Shown piece after piece: positions 28,855 to 38,265 of a DNA stretch of 64,000 nucleotides (positions are counted from its first letter, which is position 1; the number at the start of each line of letters is the position of its first letter). Position numbers and translations under genes: made by a program. Under the pieces are notes generated by a model, which was not told the origin of the DNA, did not search any database, and saw nothing but the letters and a program-made list of their open reading frames with translations. The DNA is from Citrobacter sp. wls619 (lineage in GTDB: Bacteria; Pseudomonadota; Gammaproteobacteria; Enterobacterales; Enterobacteriaceae). The stretch is from NCBI RefSeq assembly GCF_005281345.1, contig NZ_SZXJ01000098.1, positions 62,001 to 126,000 on the forward strand. The letters are read 5' to 3'.

Positions 28855-30236
28855 AAACGACCTACCGTATTCTCATCGTTGATGACGAAGAAAATGTTCG
28901 CCGTATGCTTACCACTGCATTTTCCCTGCAAGGGCATGAAACGCACTGCGCCAGCGATGGAAAAGCCGCGCTGACTCTGTTTGCTGATACGCATCCTGAC
29001 GTGGTACTGATGGATATCCGTATGCCAGAGATGGACGGTATTGATGCACTGAAAGTCATGCGCGCCCAGCAGCCGCGGATCCCCGTTATTCTGATGACGG
29101 CCTACGCCGAAGTAGAAACCGCAGTGGAAGCTCTCCGTAGTGGCGCGTTTGACTATGTGATTAAACCCTTTGATTTGGATGAGCTCAATCTGGTCATTCA
29201 GCGCGCACTGCAGCTTCAGGCAATGAAGCAGGAGATCCGCAATCTGCATCAGGCGCTAAGCACCAGCTGGCAATGGGGGCATATCCTGACCAACAGCCCG
29301 GTGATGATGGATATTTGTAAAGACACGGCAAAAATCGCCCTCTCACAGGCGAACGTACTGATTAGCGGTGAAAGTGGCACAGGAAAAGAGCTGATTGCCC
29401 GCGCCATCCACTACAACAGCAGACGCGCCAACGGTCCCTTTATCAAAATCAACTGTGCGGCCTTACCGGAATCCTTACTGGAAAGCGAACTGTTTGGTCA
29501 CGAAAAGGGGGCATTTACCGGCGCACAAACCCTACGCCAGGGACTGTTCGAACGTGCGCATCAGGGAACGCTTCTGCTCGACGAGATTGGTGAAATGCCG
29601 CTGGTGCTGCAGGCCAAACTGCTGCGTATTTTGCAGGAAAGAGAGTTCGAGCGCATCGGCGGACACCAAACTATCCGCGTCGATATCCGTATTGTTGCCG
29701 CCACCAACCGCTGCCTGCAAACAATGGTGAAGGAAGGAACGTTTCGCGAAGACCTGTTTTATCGGCTTAACGTTATTCACCTGACCCTTCCCCCGTTACG
29801 CGAACGCCGCGAAGACATCGCCCTGTTAGCGAATCATTTTTTACAAAAATTTAGTTCAGAAAATCAGCGGGATATCATTGAGATCGATCCAACGGCGATG
29901 TCCATGCTTACCGCCTGGCCATGGCCAGGGAACATTCGTGAACTGTCTAACGTCATCGAACGTGCAGTGGTCATGAATACCGGCGCGGTGATTTTTGCCG
30001 AAGACCTGCCTGCGCAGTTCCGATCGCCTGTCAGTACCGTAACAGAGGTAAAAGCAGTTCAGACCGGAGAACGCAATCTGAAGGAAGAAATTAAGCGTGA
30101 GGAAAAACGCATCATCCTTGAGGTGCTCGACAATCAGGATGGCAACCGCACCCGTACCGCGCTAATGCTGGGGATCAGTCGGCGCGCTCTGATGTACAAA
30201 TTGCAAGAGTATGGTATTGACCCGTCAGGCTCCTGA
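28851..30236 (+). CDS. atoC: Sigma-54-dependent response regulator AtoC
   Basis: AtoC activates atoDAEB through sigma-54 RNA polymerase and is also described as the antizyme acting on ornithine decarboxylase. The 461 residues comprise a receiver with phospho-acceptor Asp55 (LMDIRMPEMDG), an AAA+ domain with Walker A GESGTGKE and the sigma-54 contact loop GAFTGA, and a C-terminal Fis-type helix-turn-helix (TRTALMLGISRRALMYK). Position 73, a histidine reported as a second phosphorylation site in E. coli AtoC, is glutamine here (VMRAQQPR). Confidence 0.97.
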   Translation: MKTTYRILIVDDEENVRRMLTTAFSLQGHETHCASDGKAALTLFADTHPDVVLMDIRMPEMDGIDALKVMRAQQPRIPVILMTAYAEVETAVEALRSGAFDYVIKPFDLDELNLVIQRALQLQAMKQEIRNLHQALSTSWQWGHILTNSPVMMDICKDTAKIALSQANVLISGESGTGKELIARAIHYNSRRANGPFIKINCAALPESLLESELFGHEKGAFTGAQTLRQGLFERAHQGTLLLDEIGEMPLVLQAKLLRILQEREFERIGGHQTIRVDIRIVAATNRCLQTMVKEGTFREDLFYRLNVIHLTLPPLRERREDIALLANHFLQKFSSENQRDIIEIDPTAMSMLTAWPWPGNIRELSNVIERAVVMNTGAVIFAEDLPAQFRSPVSTVTEVKAVQTGERNLKEEIKREEKRIILEVLDNQDGNRTRTALMLGISRRALMYKLQEYGIDPSGS

Positions 30237-30245
30237 TACCTAAAT

Positions 30246-30290
30246 TTGCTATGCAGAATTTTGCACACTGCGCAAAACTCTGCATAGCAA
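30246..30290. promoter_or_regulatory. AtoC enhancer palindrome
   Basis: A 45-bp nearly perfect inverted repeat lies just after atoC. Its outer arms are TTGCTATGCAGA (30246-30257) and TCTGCATAGCAA (30279-30290), with inner arms TTTTGC and GCAAAA. Its centre (30268) is about 130 bp upstream of the predicted atoDAEB start, matching the AtoC-binding palindrome mapped at about -146 to -107 in E. coli. Confidence 0.9.
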
Positions 30291-30371
30291 CTCCCCCTTC
30301 CCCTCACCAGCCAGTAAAAAATAAATCATAAAATTCAAATAATTAAAAATTAATTTTGCCATTTGTCATTC

Positions 30372-30386
30372 TGGCACCCGGCTTGC
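30372..30386 (+). promoter_or_regulatory. Sigma-54 promoter of atoDAEB
   Basis: TGGCAC-ccggc-TTGC is a full match to the -24/-12 consensus of sigma-54 promoters, with GG and GC correctly spaced. The start is expected near 30398, 35 bp before the atoD ATG. Together with the AtoC palindrome upstream this explains control by AtoSC. Confidence 0.93.
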
Positions 30387-30432
30387 AATTCCCTGAGCGT
30401 ACCCAAAATGGAGTATGCAAAAGGGAAACATA

Positions 30433-31092
30433 ATGAAAACAAAACTGATTACTCTACAAGACGCAGCGAGCTTCTTTCGTGACGGCATGACCATCATGGT
30501 CGGCGGTTTTATGGGGGTTGGCACGCCACCTCGCCTTGTCGAAGCCTTACTTGAATCTGGCGTCAGGGATTTGACGTTAATTGCCAACGATACCGCATTT
30601 GTCGATACCGGTATCGGCCCCTTAATCGTCAACGGCCGCGTGAGCAAAGTGATTGCCTCGCACATTGGCACCAACCCTGAAACCGGTCGCCGCATGATTG
30701 CCGGCGAAATGGACGTACAACTGGTGCCACAAGGCACTCTGATTGAGCAAATTCGCTGCGGTGGCGCAGGCCTTGGCGGTTTTCTCACACCAACCGGCGT
30801 CGGCACCGTAGTGGAAGATGGCAAGCAGACCATGACGCTCGATGGCAGAGTCTGGTTGCTCGAACGTCCATTGCGTGCCGATCTGGCGCTGATCCGCGCA
30901 CACCGCGCTGACACGCTTGGCAACCTGACCTATCAACTTAGCGCCCGTAACTTTAACCCACTGATTGCCCTCGCCGCCGACATCACACTGGTTGAACCGG
31001 ATGAAATGGTCGAGATCGGTGAACTCCAGCCAGACCAGATCGTCACCCCCGGTGCGGTTATCGACCATATCGTCATTCCACAGGAGAGCTAA
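30433..31092 (+). CDS. atoD: Acetyl-CoA:acetoacetyl-CoA transferase alpha subunit AtoD
   Basis: AtoD and AtoA form a CoA transferase that activates acetoacetate (and butyrate or other short acids) with CoA from acetyl-CoA. The start at 30433 follows AAAGGGA and gives 219 residues beginning [12 protein letters not shown], as in E. coli. The alpha-subunit glycine motif [12 protein letters not shown] (about 27-38) and the [15 protein letters not shown] stretch are visible. First gene of atoDAEB. Confidence 0.97.
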   Translation: MKTKLITLQDAASFFRDGMTIMVGGFMGVGTPPRLVEALLESGVRDLTLIANDTAFVDTGIGPLIVNGRVSKVIASHIGTNPETGRRMIAGEMDVQLVPQGTLIEQIRCGGAGLGGFLTPTGVGTVVEDGKQTMTLDGRVWLLERPLRADLALIRAHRADTLGNLTYQLSARNFNPLIALAADITLVEPDEMVEIGELQPDQIVTPGAVIDHIVIPQES

Positions 31093-31094
31093 TC

Positions 31095-31745
31095 ATGGAT
31101 GCTAAACAACGTATTGCGCGCCGTGTGGCGCTTGAGCTTCACGACGGGGATGTCGTCAACCTGGGGATTGGTCTGCCGACGATGGTTGCCAACTACCTGC
31201 CCGCTGACATTCATATCACATTGCAGTCAGAAAACGGTTTTCTCGGTCTGGGGCCGGTCACGACCGCGCATCCCGACCTGGTAAACGCCGGTGGGCAACC
31301 GTGCGGGATTTTGCCAGGCGCAGCCATGTTTGATAGCGCCATGTCGTTTGCGTTAATTCGCGGCGGCCATGTCGATGCCTGCGTGCTCGGTGGGTTACAG
31401 GTCGATGAACAGGCCAACCTCGCCAACTGGGTCGTTCCCGGCAAAATGGTTCCCGGCATGGGAGGGGCGATGGATCTGGTGACCGGCGCACGCAAAGTGA
31501 TTATCGCGATGGAGCATTGCGCAAAAGACGGCTCAGCGAAGATCCTCCGACATTGCACCATGCCGCTGACGGCACAACATGCGGTGCATATGCTGGTCAC
31601 CGAACTCGCCGTTTTCCGCTTCATTGACGGAAAAATGTGGCTTACGGAAATCGCGGAAGGATGCGATATCGCCACGCTGCGTGAAAAAACCGAAGCGCAG
31701 TTTGATGTCGCCGCCGAGCTGACTATCCTGCGAGGTGATGCATGA
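31095..31745 (+). CDS. atoA: Acetyl-CoA:acetoacetyl-CoA transferase beta subunit AtoA
   Basis: AtoA is the catalytic beta subunit of the AtoDA CoA transferase. The 216 residues contain the family motif with the catalytic glutamate, SENGFLGLGP (about 44-53), and the NLGIGLPTMVANYLP loop. It starts 2 bp after the atoD stop and overlaps atoE by 4 bp (ATGA). Confidence 0.97.
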   Translation: MDAKQRIARRVALELHDGDVVNLGIGLPTMVANYLPADIHITLQSENGFLGLGPVTTAHPDLVNAGGQPCGILPGAAMFDSAMSFALIRGGHVDACVLGGLQVDEQANLANWVVPGKMVPGMGGAMDLVTGARKVIIAMEHCAKDGSAKILRHCTMPLTAQHAVHMLVTELAVFRFIDGKMWLTEIAEGCDIATLREKTEAQFDVAAELTILRGDA

Positions 31746-33064
31746 TCGGCCGCATTGCTCGTTTTATGACGCGCGTGGTCAGCCGCTGGCTGCCCGACCC
31801 GCTGATTTTCGCCATGCTGCTAACGCTGTTGACCTTCGGCATCGCGCTGTGGCTGACGCCACAAACGCCAGTCAGCATGGTGAGATTCTGGGGTGATGGT
31901 TTCTGGAACCTGCTGGCTTTCGGCATGCAGATGGCGCTGATCATCGTCACAGGCCATGCGTTAGCCAGTTCAGGACCGGTGAAAAGTCTGCTGCGTACGG
32001 CGGCCTCCGCCGCCAAAACCCCCGCTCAGGGTGTCATGCTGGTGACGTTTTTCGGTTCGGTCGCCTGCGTCATCAACTGGGGTTTTGGTCTGGTCGTGGG
32101 GGCGATGTTTGCCCGTGAAGTCGCACGCCGGGTACCCGGCTCCGACTATCCCCTGCTGATTGCCTGCGCCTACATCGGTTTTCTCACCTGGGGGGGTGGC
32201 TTCTCCGGTTCAATGCCATTGCTGGCGGCAACGCCAGGCAACCCGGTTGAGCACGTCGCAGGGTTAATTCCGGTCGCAGACACGCTGTTTACCGGTTTTA
32301 ACATCTTCATCACCGTGGCGCTGATCGTCGTGATGCCGTTCATCACACGCATGATGACGCCAAAACCGTCTGATGTGGTAAGCATCGATCCGAAGCTGTT
32401 ACTGGAAGAAGCTGATTTTCAGAAAAAACTGCCAGCCGACGCCCCGCCATCGGAAAAACTGGAAGAGAGCCGCATTCTGGCCCTGGTAATCGGGGCATTA
32501 GGGATTGCTTATCTGGCCCTCTATTTCACTGAGAAAGGCTTCAACATCACCATCAACACCGTCAACCTGATGTTTATGATTGCCGGTCTGCTGCTGCATA
32601 AAACGCCTATGGCCTATATGCGTGCCGTTAGCGCTGCCGCACGAAGCACTGCCGGCATCCTGGTGCAGTTCCCCTTCTACGCCGGTATTCAGTTGATGAT
32701 GGAGCACTCTGGCCTCGGTGGATTGATTACCGAGTTCTTCATCAACGTCGCCAACAAAGACACCTTCCCGCTGATGACCTTCTTCAGTTCAGCACTGATT
32801 AACTTTGCCGTGCCATCTGGCGGCGGCCATTGGGTTATTCAGGGGCCGTTCGTCATGCCAGCTGCTCAGGCCCTTGGCGCCGATCTCGGTAAGTCAGTGA
32901 TGGCTATCGCCTATGGCGAGCAGTGGATGAACATGGCGCAGCCGTTCTGGGCGCTACCTGCATTGGCCATCGCCGGATTGGGTGTGCGCGACATCATGGG
33001 GTACTGCATCACTGCCCTGCTCTTCTCAGGCGTCATTTTTGTCATTGGATTGACCTTGTTCTGA
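31742..33064 (+). CDS. atoE: Short-chain fatty acid transporter AtoE
   Basis: AtoE is the inner-membrane permease for short-chain fatty acids such as butyrate and acetoacetate that feed the AtoDA/AtoB pathway. The 440-residue protein has about ten to twelve hydrophobic segments and conserved polar motifs (VACVINWGFGLVVG, FAVPSGGGHWVIQGPFVMPAA). Length equals E. coli AtoE. It is translationally coupled to atoA by an ATGA overlap. Confidence 0.96.
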   Translation: MIGRIARFMTRVVSRWLPDPLIFAMLLTLLTFGIALWLTPQTPVSMVRFWGDGFWNLLAFGMQMALIIVTGHALASSGPVKSLLRTAASAAKTPAQGVMLVTFFGSVACVINWGFGLVVGAMFAREVARRVPGSDYPLLIACAYIGFLTWGGGFSGSMPLLAATPGNPVEHVAGLIPVADTLFTGFNIFITVALIVVMPFITRMMTPKPSDVVSIDPKLLLEEADFQKKLPADAPPSEKLEESRILALVIGALGIAYLALYFTEKGFNITINTVNLMFMIAGLLLHKTPMAYMRAVSAAARSTAGILVQFPFYAGIQLMMEHSGLGGLITEFFINVANKDTFPLMTFFSSALINFAVPSGGGHWVIQGPFVMPAAQALGADLGKSVMAIAYGEQWMNMAQPFWALPALAIAGLGVRDIMGYCITALLFSGVIFVIGLTLF

Positions 33065-33094
33065 CAGCCATTACTTACATAAAGGAACAGAAAA

Positions 33095-34279
33095 ATGAAA
33101 AACTGTGTCATTGTCAGCGCGGCACGTACCGCAATCGGTAGCTTTAATGGCGCACTGGCGACCACCAGCGCTATCGAGCTGGGATCAACCGTGATAAAAG
33201 CGGCAATCGAGCGCGCTCATCTTGATCCGCAGCAGGTTGAAGAAGTGATTATGGGTAACGTGCTGCAGGCCGGGCTGGGACAGAATCCGGCGCGTCAGGC
33301 ATTGCTAAGAAGCGGTCTTTCCGACACCGTTTGCGGCTTCACCGTCAACAAAGTGTGTGGCTCCGGTCTCAAAAGCGTGGCGCTTGCGGCTCAGGCGATC
33401 GCCGCCGGACAGGCCCAGGCACTGGTCGCTGGCGGAATGGAAAATATGAGTCAGGCCCCCTACCTGTTAGAGGCTAAAGCCCGCTGGGGATATCGTCTCG
33501 GTGACGGGCAATTGGCAGACGTCATTCTGCGCGATGGGCTGATCTGCGCCGAACATGGCTATCATATGGGGATTACCGCCGAGAACGTCGCTAAAGAGTA
33601 CGGCATCAGCCGCGAAATGCAGGATGAACTGGCACTGTTATCACAACAGAAAGCCATTGCCGCAATAGAGTCCGGCGCGTTCCAGGCCGAAATCGTCCCT
33701 GTCAGCGTACAATCACGAAAGAAAACCCTTATTTTTGAACGCGATGAGTTTCCCAAGGCAGACTCCACGGCGGAAGGTCTTGCCGCATTGCGTCCGGCCT
33801 TCGACAAAGCAGGTACTGTTACCGCTGGCAATGCCTCGGGGATTAACGACGGTGCTGCCGCTCTGGTGGTAATGGAAGAGTCGGCAGCGCTGGCTGCTGG
33901 GCTACAGCCGCTGGCGCGAATCAAAGCCTGGGCCAGCGGCGGCGTGGCACCGGCGATGATGGGGATGGGGCCCGTTCCGGCCACGCAAAAAGCGTTACAA
34001 CTGAGCGGACTTCAACTGTCGGATATCGATCTTATCGAAGCCAACGAAGCATTTGCCGCACAGTTTCTTGCCGTCGGCAAAACGCTGGGGTTTGATGCGC
34101 AAAAGGTCAACGTTAACGGTGGTGCGATTGCGCTGGGCCACCCTATCGGCGCCAGCGGCGCGCGAATTCTGGTCACATTGCTGCATGCGTTACAGGCACG
34201 GGATAAAACGCTCGGTCTGGCAACGCTGTGTATCGGCGGCGGCCAGGGTATCGCGATGATCGTGGAGCGGATGAACTAA
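33095..34279 (+). CDS. atoB: Acetyl-CoA acetyltransferase (thiolase II) AtoB
   Basis: AtoB cleaves acetoacetyl-CoA to two acetyl-CoA, the last step of acetoacetate breakdown. The 394 residues carry the thiolase catalytic set: nucleophilic Cys in [11 protein letters not shown] (about 88), His in [15 protein letters not shown] (about 349) and Cys in [11 protein letters not shown] (about 379). AAAGGAA sits 9 bases before the ATG. A terminator shared with gyrA follows. Confidence 0.98.
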   Translation: MKNCVIVSAARTAIGSFNGALATTSAIELGSTVIKAAIERAHLDPQQVEEVIMGNVLQAGLGQNPARQALLRSGLSDTVCGFTVNKVCGSGLKSVALAAQAIAAGQAQALVAGGMENMSQAPYLLEAKARWGYRLGDGQLADVILRDGLICAEHGYHMGITAENVAKEYGISREMQDELALLSQQKAIAAIESGAFQAEIVPVSVQSRKKTLIFERDEFPKADSTAEGLAALRPAFDKAGTVTAGNASGINDGAAALVVMEESAALAAGLQPLARIKAWASGGVAPAMMGMGPVPATQKALQLSGLQLSDIDLIEANEAFAAQFLAVGKTLGFDAQKVNVNGGAIALGHPIGASGARILVTLLHALQARDKTLGLATLCIGGGQGIAMIVERMN

Positions 34280-34310
34280 AAAAAAGGGCCGGATTTCTCC
34301 GGCCCTTCTC
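34280..34310. terminator. Bidirectional terminator between atoB and gyrA
   Basis: AAGGGCCGGA (34284-34293) and TCCGGCCCTT (34298-34307) form a perfect 10-bp stem with a TTTC loop. On the minus strand it is followed by a run of T residues, an excellent gyrA terminator; on the plus strand the A run precedes it and the tail is weaker. Confidence 0.92.
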
Positions 34311-34322
34311 ATCACAACTTAA

Positions 34323-36959
34323 TTACTCTTCTGCGTCATCTGCCGCATCATCGTCGCTCTCAGCTTCAGGAGCGATATCATCGTCCCCTTCCGCAGCACT
34401 ACCGTCGATGGAGTCAAGTTCTTCATCATCAACCGGTTCAGCAACACGTTGCAGACCGACGACGTTTTCATCTTCCGCCGTGCGGATGAGGATCACGCCC
34501 TGGGTGTTACGCCCAACCACGCTGATTTCCGACACGCGAGTACGCACCAGCGTACCGGCATCGGTGATCATCATGATCTGGTCGGTATCTTCAACCTGTA
34601 CCGCGCCGACAACAGAGCCGTTGCGCTCGGTAACCTTGATGGAGATAACGCCCTGCGTCGCACGAGACTTGGTCGGATACTCTTCTGCCGCGGTACGCTT
34701 ACCGTAGCCGTTCTGCGTCACGGTCAGGATGGCACCTTCACCGCGCGGAACAATCAGAGAAACAACTTTATCCTCTCCTGCCAGCTTGATACCGCGTACG
34801 CCGGTCGCGGTACGACCCATCGCACGAACGGCATCTTCTTTGAAGCGCACCACTTTACCGGCAGCAGAGAACAGCATGACTTCGTCACTACCGGACGTCA
34901 GGTCAACGCCAATCAGCTCGTCGCCTTCGTTCAGGTTAACCGCAATGATACCGGCGGAACGCGGACGGCTGAACTCGGTCAGCGCGGTTTTCTTCACCGT
35001 ACCGCTGGCGGTCGCCATGAAGACGTTCACGCCCTCTTCGTACTCGCGTACTGGCAGGATAGCAGTGATACGTTCATTGGCTTCCAGCGGCAGCAGGTTG
35101 ACGATTGGACGTCCACGTGCGCCACGGCTGGCTTCCGGTAGCTGATAAACCTTCATCCAGTACAAACGACCGCGGCTGGAGAAGCAGAGGATCGTGTCGT
35201 GAGTGTTGGCCACCAGCAGACGGTCGATAAAGTCTTCTTCTTTAATGCGTGCTGCTGATTTACCTTTCCCGCCACGACGCTGTGCTTCGTAATCGGTTAA
35301 CGGCTGATATTTCACGTAGCCCTGGTGAGACAAGGTTACAACAACATCTTCCTGGCTAATCAGATCTTCGATGTTGATGTCAGCGCTGTTCGCTGTGATT
35401 TCAGTACGACGCGCATCGCCGAACTGCTCACGAACCAGCTCCATCTCTTCACGGATAACTTCCATCAGACGATCGGCACTGCCCAGAATGTGCAGCAGTT
35501 CAGCGATCTGCTCCAGCAGCTCTTTGTATTCGTCGAGCAGTTTTTCATGCTCAAGGCCGGTCAGTTTCTGCAGACGCAGATCCAGAATTGCCTGGGCCTG
35601 CTGTTCAGTCAGGAAGTACTGACCGTCACGCACGCCAAACTCAGGTTCCAGCCACTCAGGACGCGCAGCGTCATCACCCGCACGTTCCAGCATGGCAGAG
35701 ACGTTACCCAGTTCCCAGGAGCGCGCAACCAGCGCCGCTTTCGCTTCTGCCGGGGTCGGGGCACGACGGATCAGTTCGATGATCGGATCGATGTTGGCAA
35801 GAGCAATCGCCAGCGCTTCGAGGATGTGCGCACGGTCGCGGGCTTTACGCAGTTCAAAAATAGTACGGCGGGTAACCACTTCACGACGGTGACGAACAAA
35901 CGCAGCGATAATCTCTTTCAGGTTCATGATCTTCGGCTGACCATGGTGCAGCGCAACCATGTTGATACCGAAAGAAACCTGCAGTTGGGTCTGGGAGTAG
36001 AGGTTATTCAGCACCACTTCCCCGACCGCATCGCGTTTCACTTCAATCACGATACGCATACCGTCTTTGTCAGACTCGTCACGCAGCGCGCTGATGCCTT
36101 CAACGCGTTTGTCTTTTACCAGCTCGGCAATTTTCTCGATCAGGCGTGCTTTGTTCACCTGATACGGAATTTCATGCACGATGATGGTTTCACGGCCAGT
36201 TTTCGCGTCAGCTTCGACTTCTGCACGTGCGCGAATGTATACCTTGCCGCGACCGGTACGGTAAGCTTCTTCGATACCACGACGACCATTGATGATCGCT
36301 GCGGTCGGGAAGTCCGGACCCGGAATATGTTCCATCAGCCCTTCAATGCTGATGTCTTCATCGTCAATATATGCCAGACAGCCGTTGATCACTTCCGTCA
36401 GGTTGTGCGGCGGAATGTTGGTTGCCATACCTACCGCGATACCGGACGAACCGTTCACCAGCAGGTTAGGAATTTTGGTCGGCATGACGTCTGGAATGCG
36501 TTCGGTGCCGTCGTAGTTATCGACGAAATCAACCGTTTCTTTTTCCAGGTCAGCCATCAGCTCGTGGGCGATTTTCGACATACGGATTTCCGTATAACGC
36601 ATCGCAGCTGCGGAGTCGCCATCGACAGAACCAAAGTTACCCTGACCATCCACCAGCATGTAGCGCAAGGAGAATGGCTGCGCCATACGAACAATGGTGT
36701 CGTAAACGGCGGTATCACCATGAGGGTGGTATTTACCGATTACGTCACCAACGACACGGGCAGATTTTTTATAGGCTTTATTCCAGTCGTTGCCCAATAC
36801 GTTCATGGCGTAAAGTACGCGACGGTGTACCGGTTTCAGGCCATCTCGGACGTCCGGCAGCGCACGGCCAACAATGACCGACATCGCATAATCCAGATAG
36901 GAGCTCTTCAGCTCTTCCTCAATGTTGACCGGTGTAATTTCTCTCGCAAGGTCGCTCAT
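34323..36959 (-). CDS. gyrA: DNA gyrase subunit A
   Basis: GyrA forms the DNA-cleaving core of gyrase and, with GyrB, introduces negative supercoils. The 878 residues (875 in E. coli) include the quinolone-resistance region with Thr83 and Asp87 ([14 protein letters not shown]), the catalytic Tyr122 ([10 protein letters not shown]), a C-terminal beta-pinwheel with the GyrA box QRRGGKG, and a very acidic tail (from about 840). E. coli has Ser83; Thr at this place is the known wild-type residue of Citrobacter freundii, so it marks lineage rather than necessarily acquired resistance. Confidence 0.99.
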   Translation of the reverse strand: MSDLAREITPVNIEEELKSSYLDYAMSVIVGRALPDVRDGLKPVHRRVLYAMNVLGNDWNKAYKKSARVVGDVIGKYHPHGDTAVYDTIVRMAQPFSLRYMLVDGQGNFGSVDGDSAAAMRYTEIRMSKIAHELMADLEKETVDFVDNYDGTERIPDVMPTKIPNLLVNGSSGIAVGMATNIPPHNLTEVINGCLAYIDDEDISIEGLMEHIPGPDFPTAAIINGRRGIEEAYRTGRGKVYIRARAEVEADAKTGRETIIVHEIPYQVNKARLIEKIAELVKDKRVEGISALRDESDKDGMRIVIEVKRDAVGEVVLNNLYSQTQLQVSFGINMVALHHGQPKIMNLKEIIAAFVRHRREVVTRRTIFELRKARDRAHILEALAIALANIDPIIELIRRAPTPAEAKAALVARSWELGNVSAMLERAGDDAARPEWLEPEFGVRDGQYFLTEQQAQAILDLRLQKLTGLEHEKLLDEYKELLEQIAELLHILGSADRLMEVIREEMELVREQFGDARRTEITANSADINIEDLISQEDVVVTLSHQGYVKYQPLTDYEAQRRGGKGKSAARIKEEDFIDRLLVANTHDTILCFSSRGRLYWMKVYQLPEASRGARGRPIVNLLPLEANERITAILPVREYEEGVNVFMATASGTVKKTALTEFSRPRSAGIIAVNLNEGDELIGVDLTSGSDEVMLFSAAGKVVRFKEDAVRAMGRTATGVRGIKLAGEDKVVSLIVPRGEGAILTVTQNGYGKRTAAEEYPTKSRATQGVISIKVTERNGSVVGAVQVEDTDQIMMITDAGTLVRTRVSEISVVGRNTQGVILIRTAEDENVVGLQRVAEPVDDEELDSIDGSAAEGDDDIAPEAESDDDAADDAEE

Positions 36960-37003
36960 CTAACCGCTATCCCTCTACTGTATCCCGGATTCAAAGGTCG
37001 CAA

Positions 37004-37012
37004 ATTATAACA
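37004..37012 (-). promoter_or_regulatory. gyrA promoter (extended -10)
   Basis: On the minus strand TGTTATAAT is an extended -10 element (TG, one base, TATAAT) 45 bp upstream of the gyrA start. The -35 region is poor, as in the E. coli gyrA promoter, which is stimulated by DNA relaxation. Confidence 0.75.
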
Positions 37013-37117
37013 CACCCGTGCAGATTCAGGTAAATGGATTCCCCCAGACAGAGGCTTTATTCATCCCGTCAGGCTGATATACTCGTTTGCATTGCTAATT
37101 TAGGAGTAGAAGCCCCA

Positions 37118-37846
37118 ATGAATGCCGAAAAACCGCCGGTAACTCACAACGTTGACCATGAAGAAATTGCCAAATTTGAAGCAGTCGCGTCGCGCTGGTG
37201 GGATCTTGAGGGTGAATTTAAGCCTCTGCACCGCATAAACCCGCTGCGTCTGGGCTATATCGCCGAACGGTCAGGTGGTCTGTTTGGTAAAAAGGTACTC
37301 GACGTCGGCTGCGGCGGCGGGATTCTGGCAGAAAGCATGGCGCGTGAAGGCGCAACGGTCACCGGCCTGGATATGGGGTTTGAACCCTTACAGGTGGCAA
37401 AACTGCATGCGCTGGAAAGCGGCATTCATGTTGAGTATGTGCAGGAGACTGTCGAAGAACACGCCGAGAAACATGCGCACCAGTATGACGTCGTCACCTG
37501 TATGGAAATGCTGGAACACGTACCGGACCCGCAGTCTGTAGTCAGAGCCTGCGCCAAACTGGTCAAACCCGGCGGCGAAGTATTTTTCTCCACGCTCAAC
37601 CGTAACGGTAAGTCCTGGTTGATGGCCGTGGTCGGCGCGGAATATATTCTGCGCATGGTGCCGAAAGGTACACACGATGTGAAAAAATTTATTAAGCCGG
37701 CTGAATTGTTACAGTGGGTCGACCAGACGGTGTTGAAAGAGCGTCACATGACCGGTCTGCATTACAACCCCATTACCAACACCTTCAAACTGGGCCCCGG
37801 CGTGGATGTGAACTATATGGTGCATACCACCGCCAGGGTTGATTAA
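37118..37846 (+). CDS. ubiG: Ubiquinone biosynthesis O-methyltransferase UbiG
   Basis: UbiG carries out both O-methylations in ubiquinone synthesis using S-adenosylmethionine. Starting at 37118 ([16 protein letters not shown], with AGGAG about 10 bases upstream) gives 242 residues, near the 240 of E. coli; the frame extends upstream but has no homology there. Motif [14 protein letters not shown] (about 60-72), and motif post-I (GLDMG) form the SAM site. The C-terminal few residues (TTARVD) differ from E. coli, and a BIME follows directly. Confidence 0.97.
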   Translation: MNAEKPPVTHNVDHEEIAKFEAVASRWWDLEGEFKPLHRINPLRLGYIAERSGGLFGKKVLDVGCGGGILAESMAREGATVTGLDMGFEPLQVAKLHALESGIHVEYVQETVEEHAEKHAHQYDVVTCMEMLEHVPDPQSVVRACAKLVKPGGEVFFSTLNRNGKSWLMAVVGAEYILRMVPKGTHDVKKFIKPAELLQWVDQTVLKERHMTGLHYNPITNTFKLGPGVDVNYMVHTTARVD

Positions 37847-37851
37847 CCGCT

Positions 37852-37938
37852 CCTGTAGGCCGGATAAGGCGCCCAACGCCGCCATCCGGCATGCTAACGG
37901 GAACAATGCCTGATGGCGCTTCGCTTATCAGGCGTACA
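37852..37938. repeat. BIME between ubiG and nrdA
   Basis: Two opposed REP units, gtaggccggataaggc...gccatccggc (about 37855-37890) and gcctgatggcgcttcgcttatcaggc (37908-37933), lie just after ubiG. They form a standard two-unit mosaic element, likely the 3' end of the ubiG message. Confidence 0.9.
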
Positions 37939-38265
37939 AATCCTGTGCCAGATCATAAGAACTTTCTTTGCCTTAGATGAAGAAATCAGCACTCGATCAA
38001 ATTTTCTATTTTTTTTCTCAATTATTGACATCCCCGCCAGGCCTTATAAGACGCGCACTTAGCGATTCTTACCCTTTTGCAACCTCAATTTAACCTCAAA
38101 ATCAACTCTTGTGCTGAAAAGAATCCCTACTAGAATACTCACCATATAGCGTCTATTTTATCAAACAACCCCTACATATAGTATTTATCCACAGACTTAG
38201 TCACAACGTGGCACTGTGGATAATATGGGGGATATTTTTTCTTTCACGGACAGGTAAAAAACCAC
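37939..38265 (+). promoter_or_regulatory. nrdAB control region (DnaA and NrdR boxes)
   Basis: Two exact DnaA boxes face each other, TTATCCACA at 38185-38193 and its reverse complement tgtggataa at 38215-38223, as in the E. coli nrdA promoter. Two catatag-containing sequences at 38143-38149 and 38175-38181, 32 bp apart (three helical turns), fit paired NrdR boxes. The rest of the spacer is AT-rich. Coupling of dNTP supply to replication initiation is expected from this layout. Confidence 0.78.

Noticed and set aside
35325..37010. 561-codon plus-strand frame opposite gyrA
   Set aside because: Antisense frame of gyrA, rich in Phe/His/Gln as expected for reverse-complement codons, without any recognisable motif.
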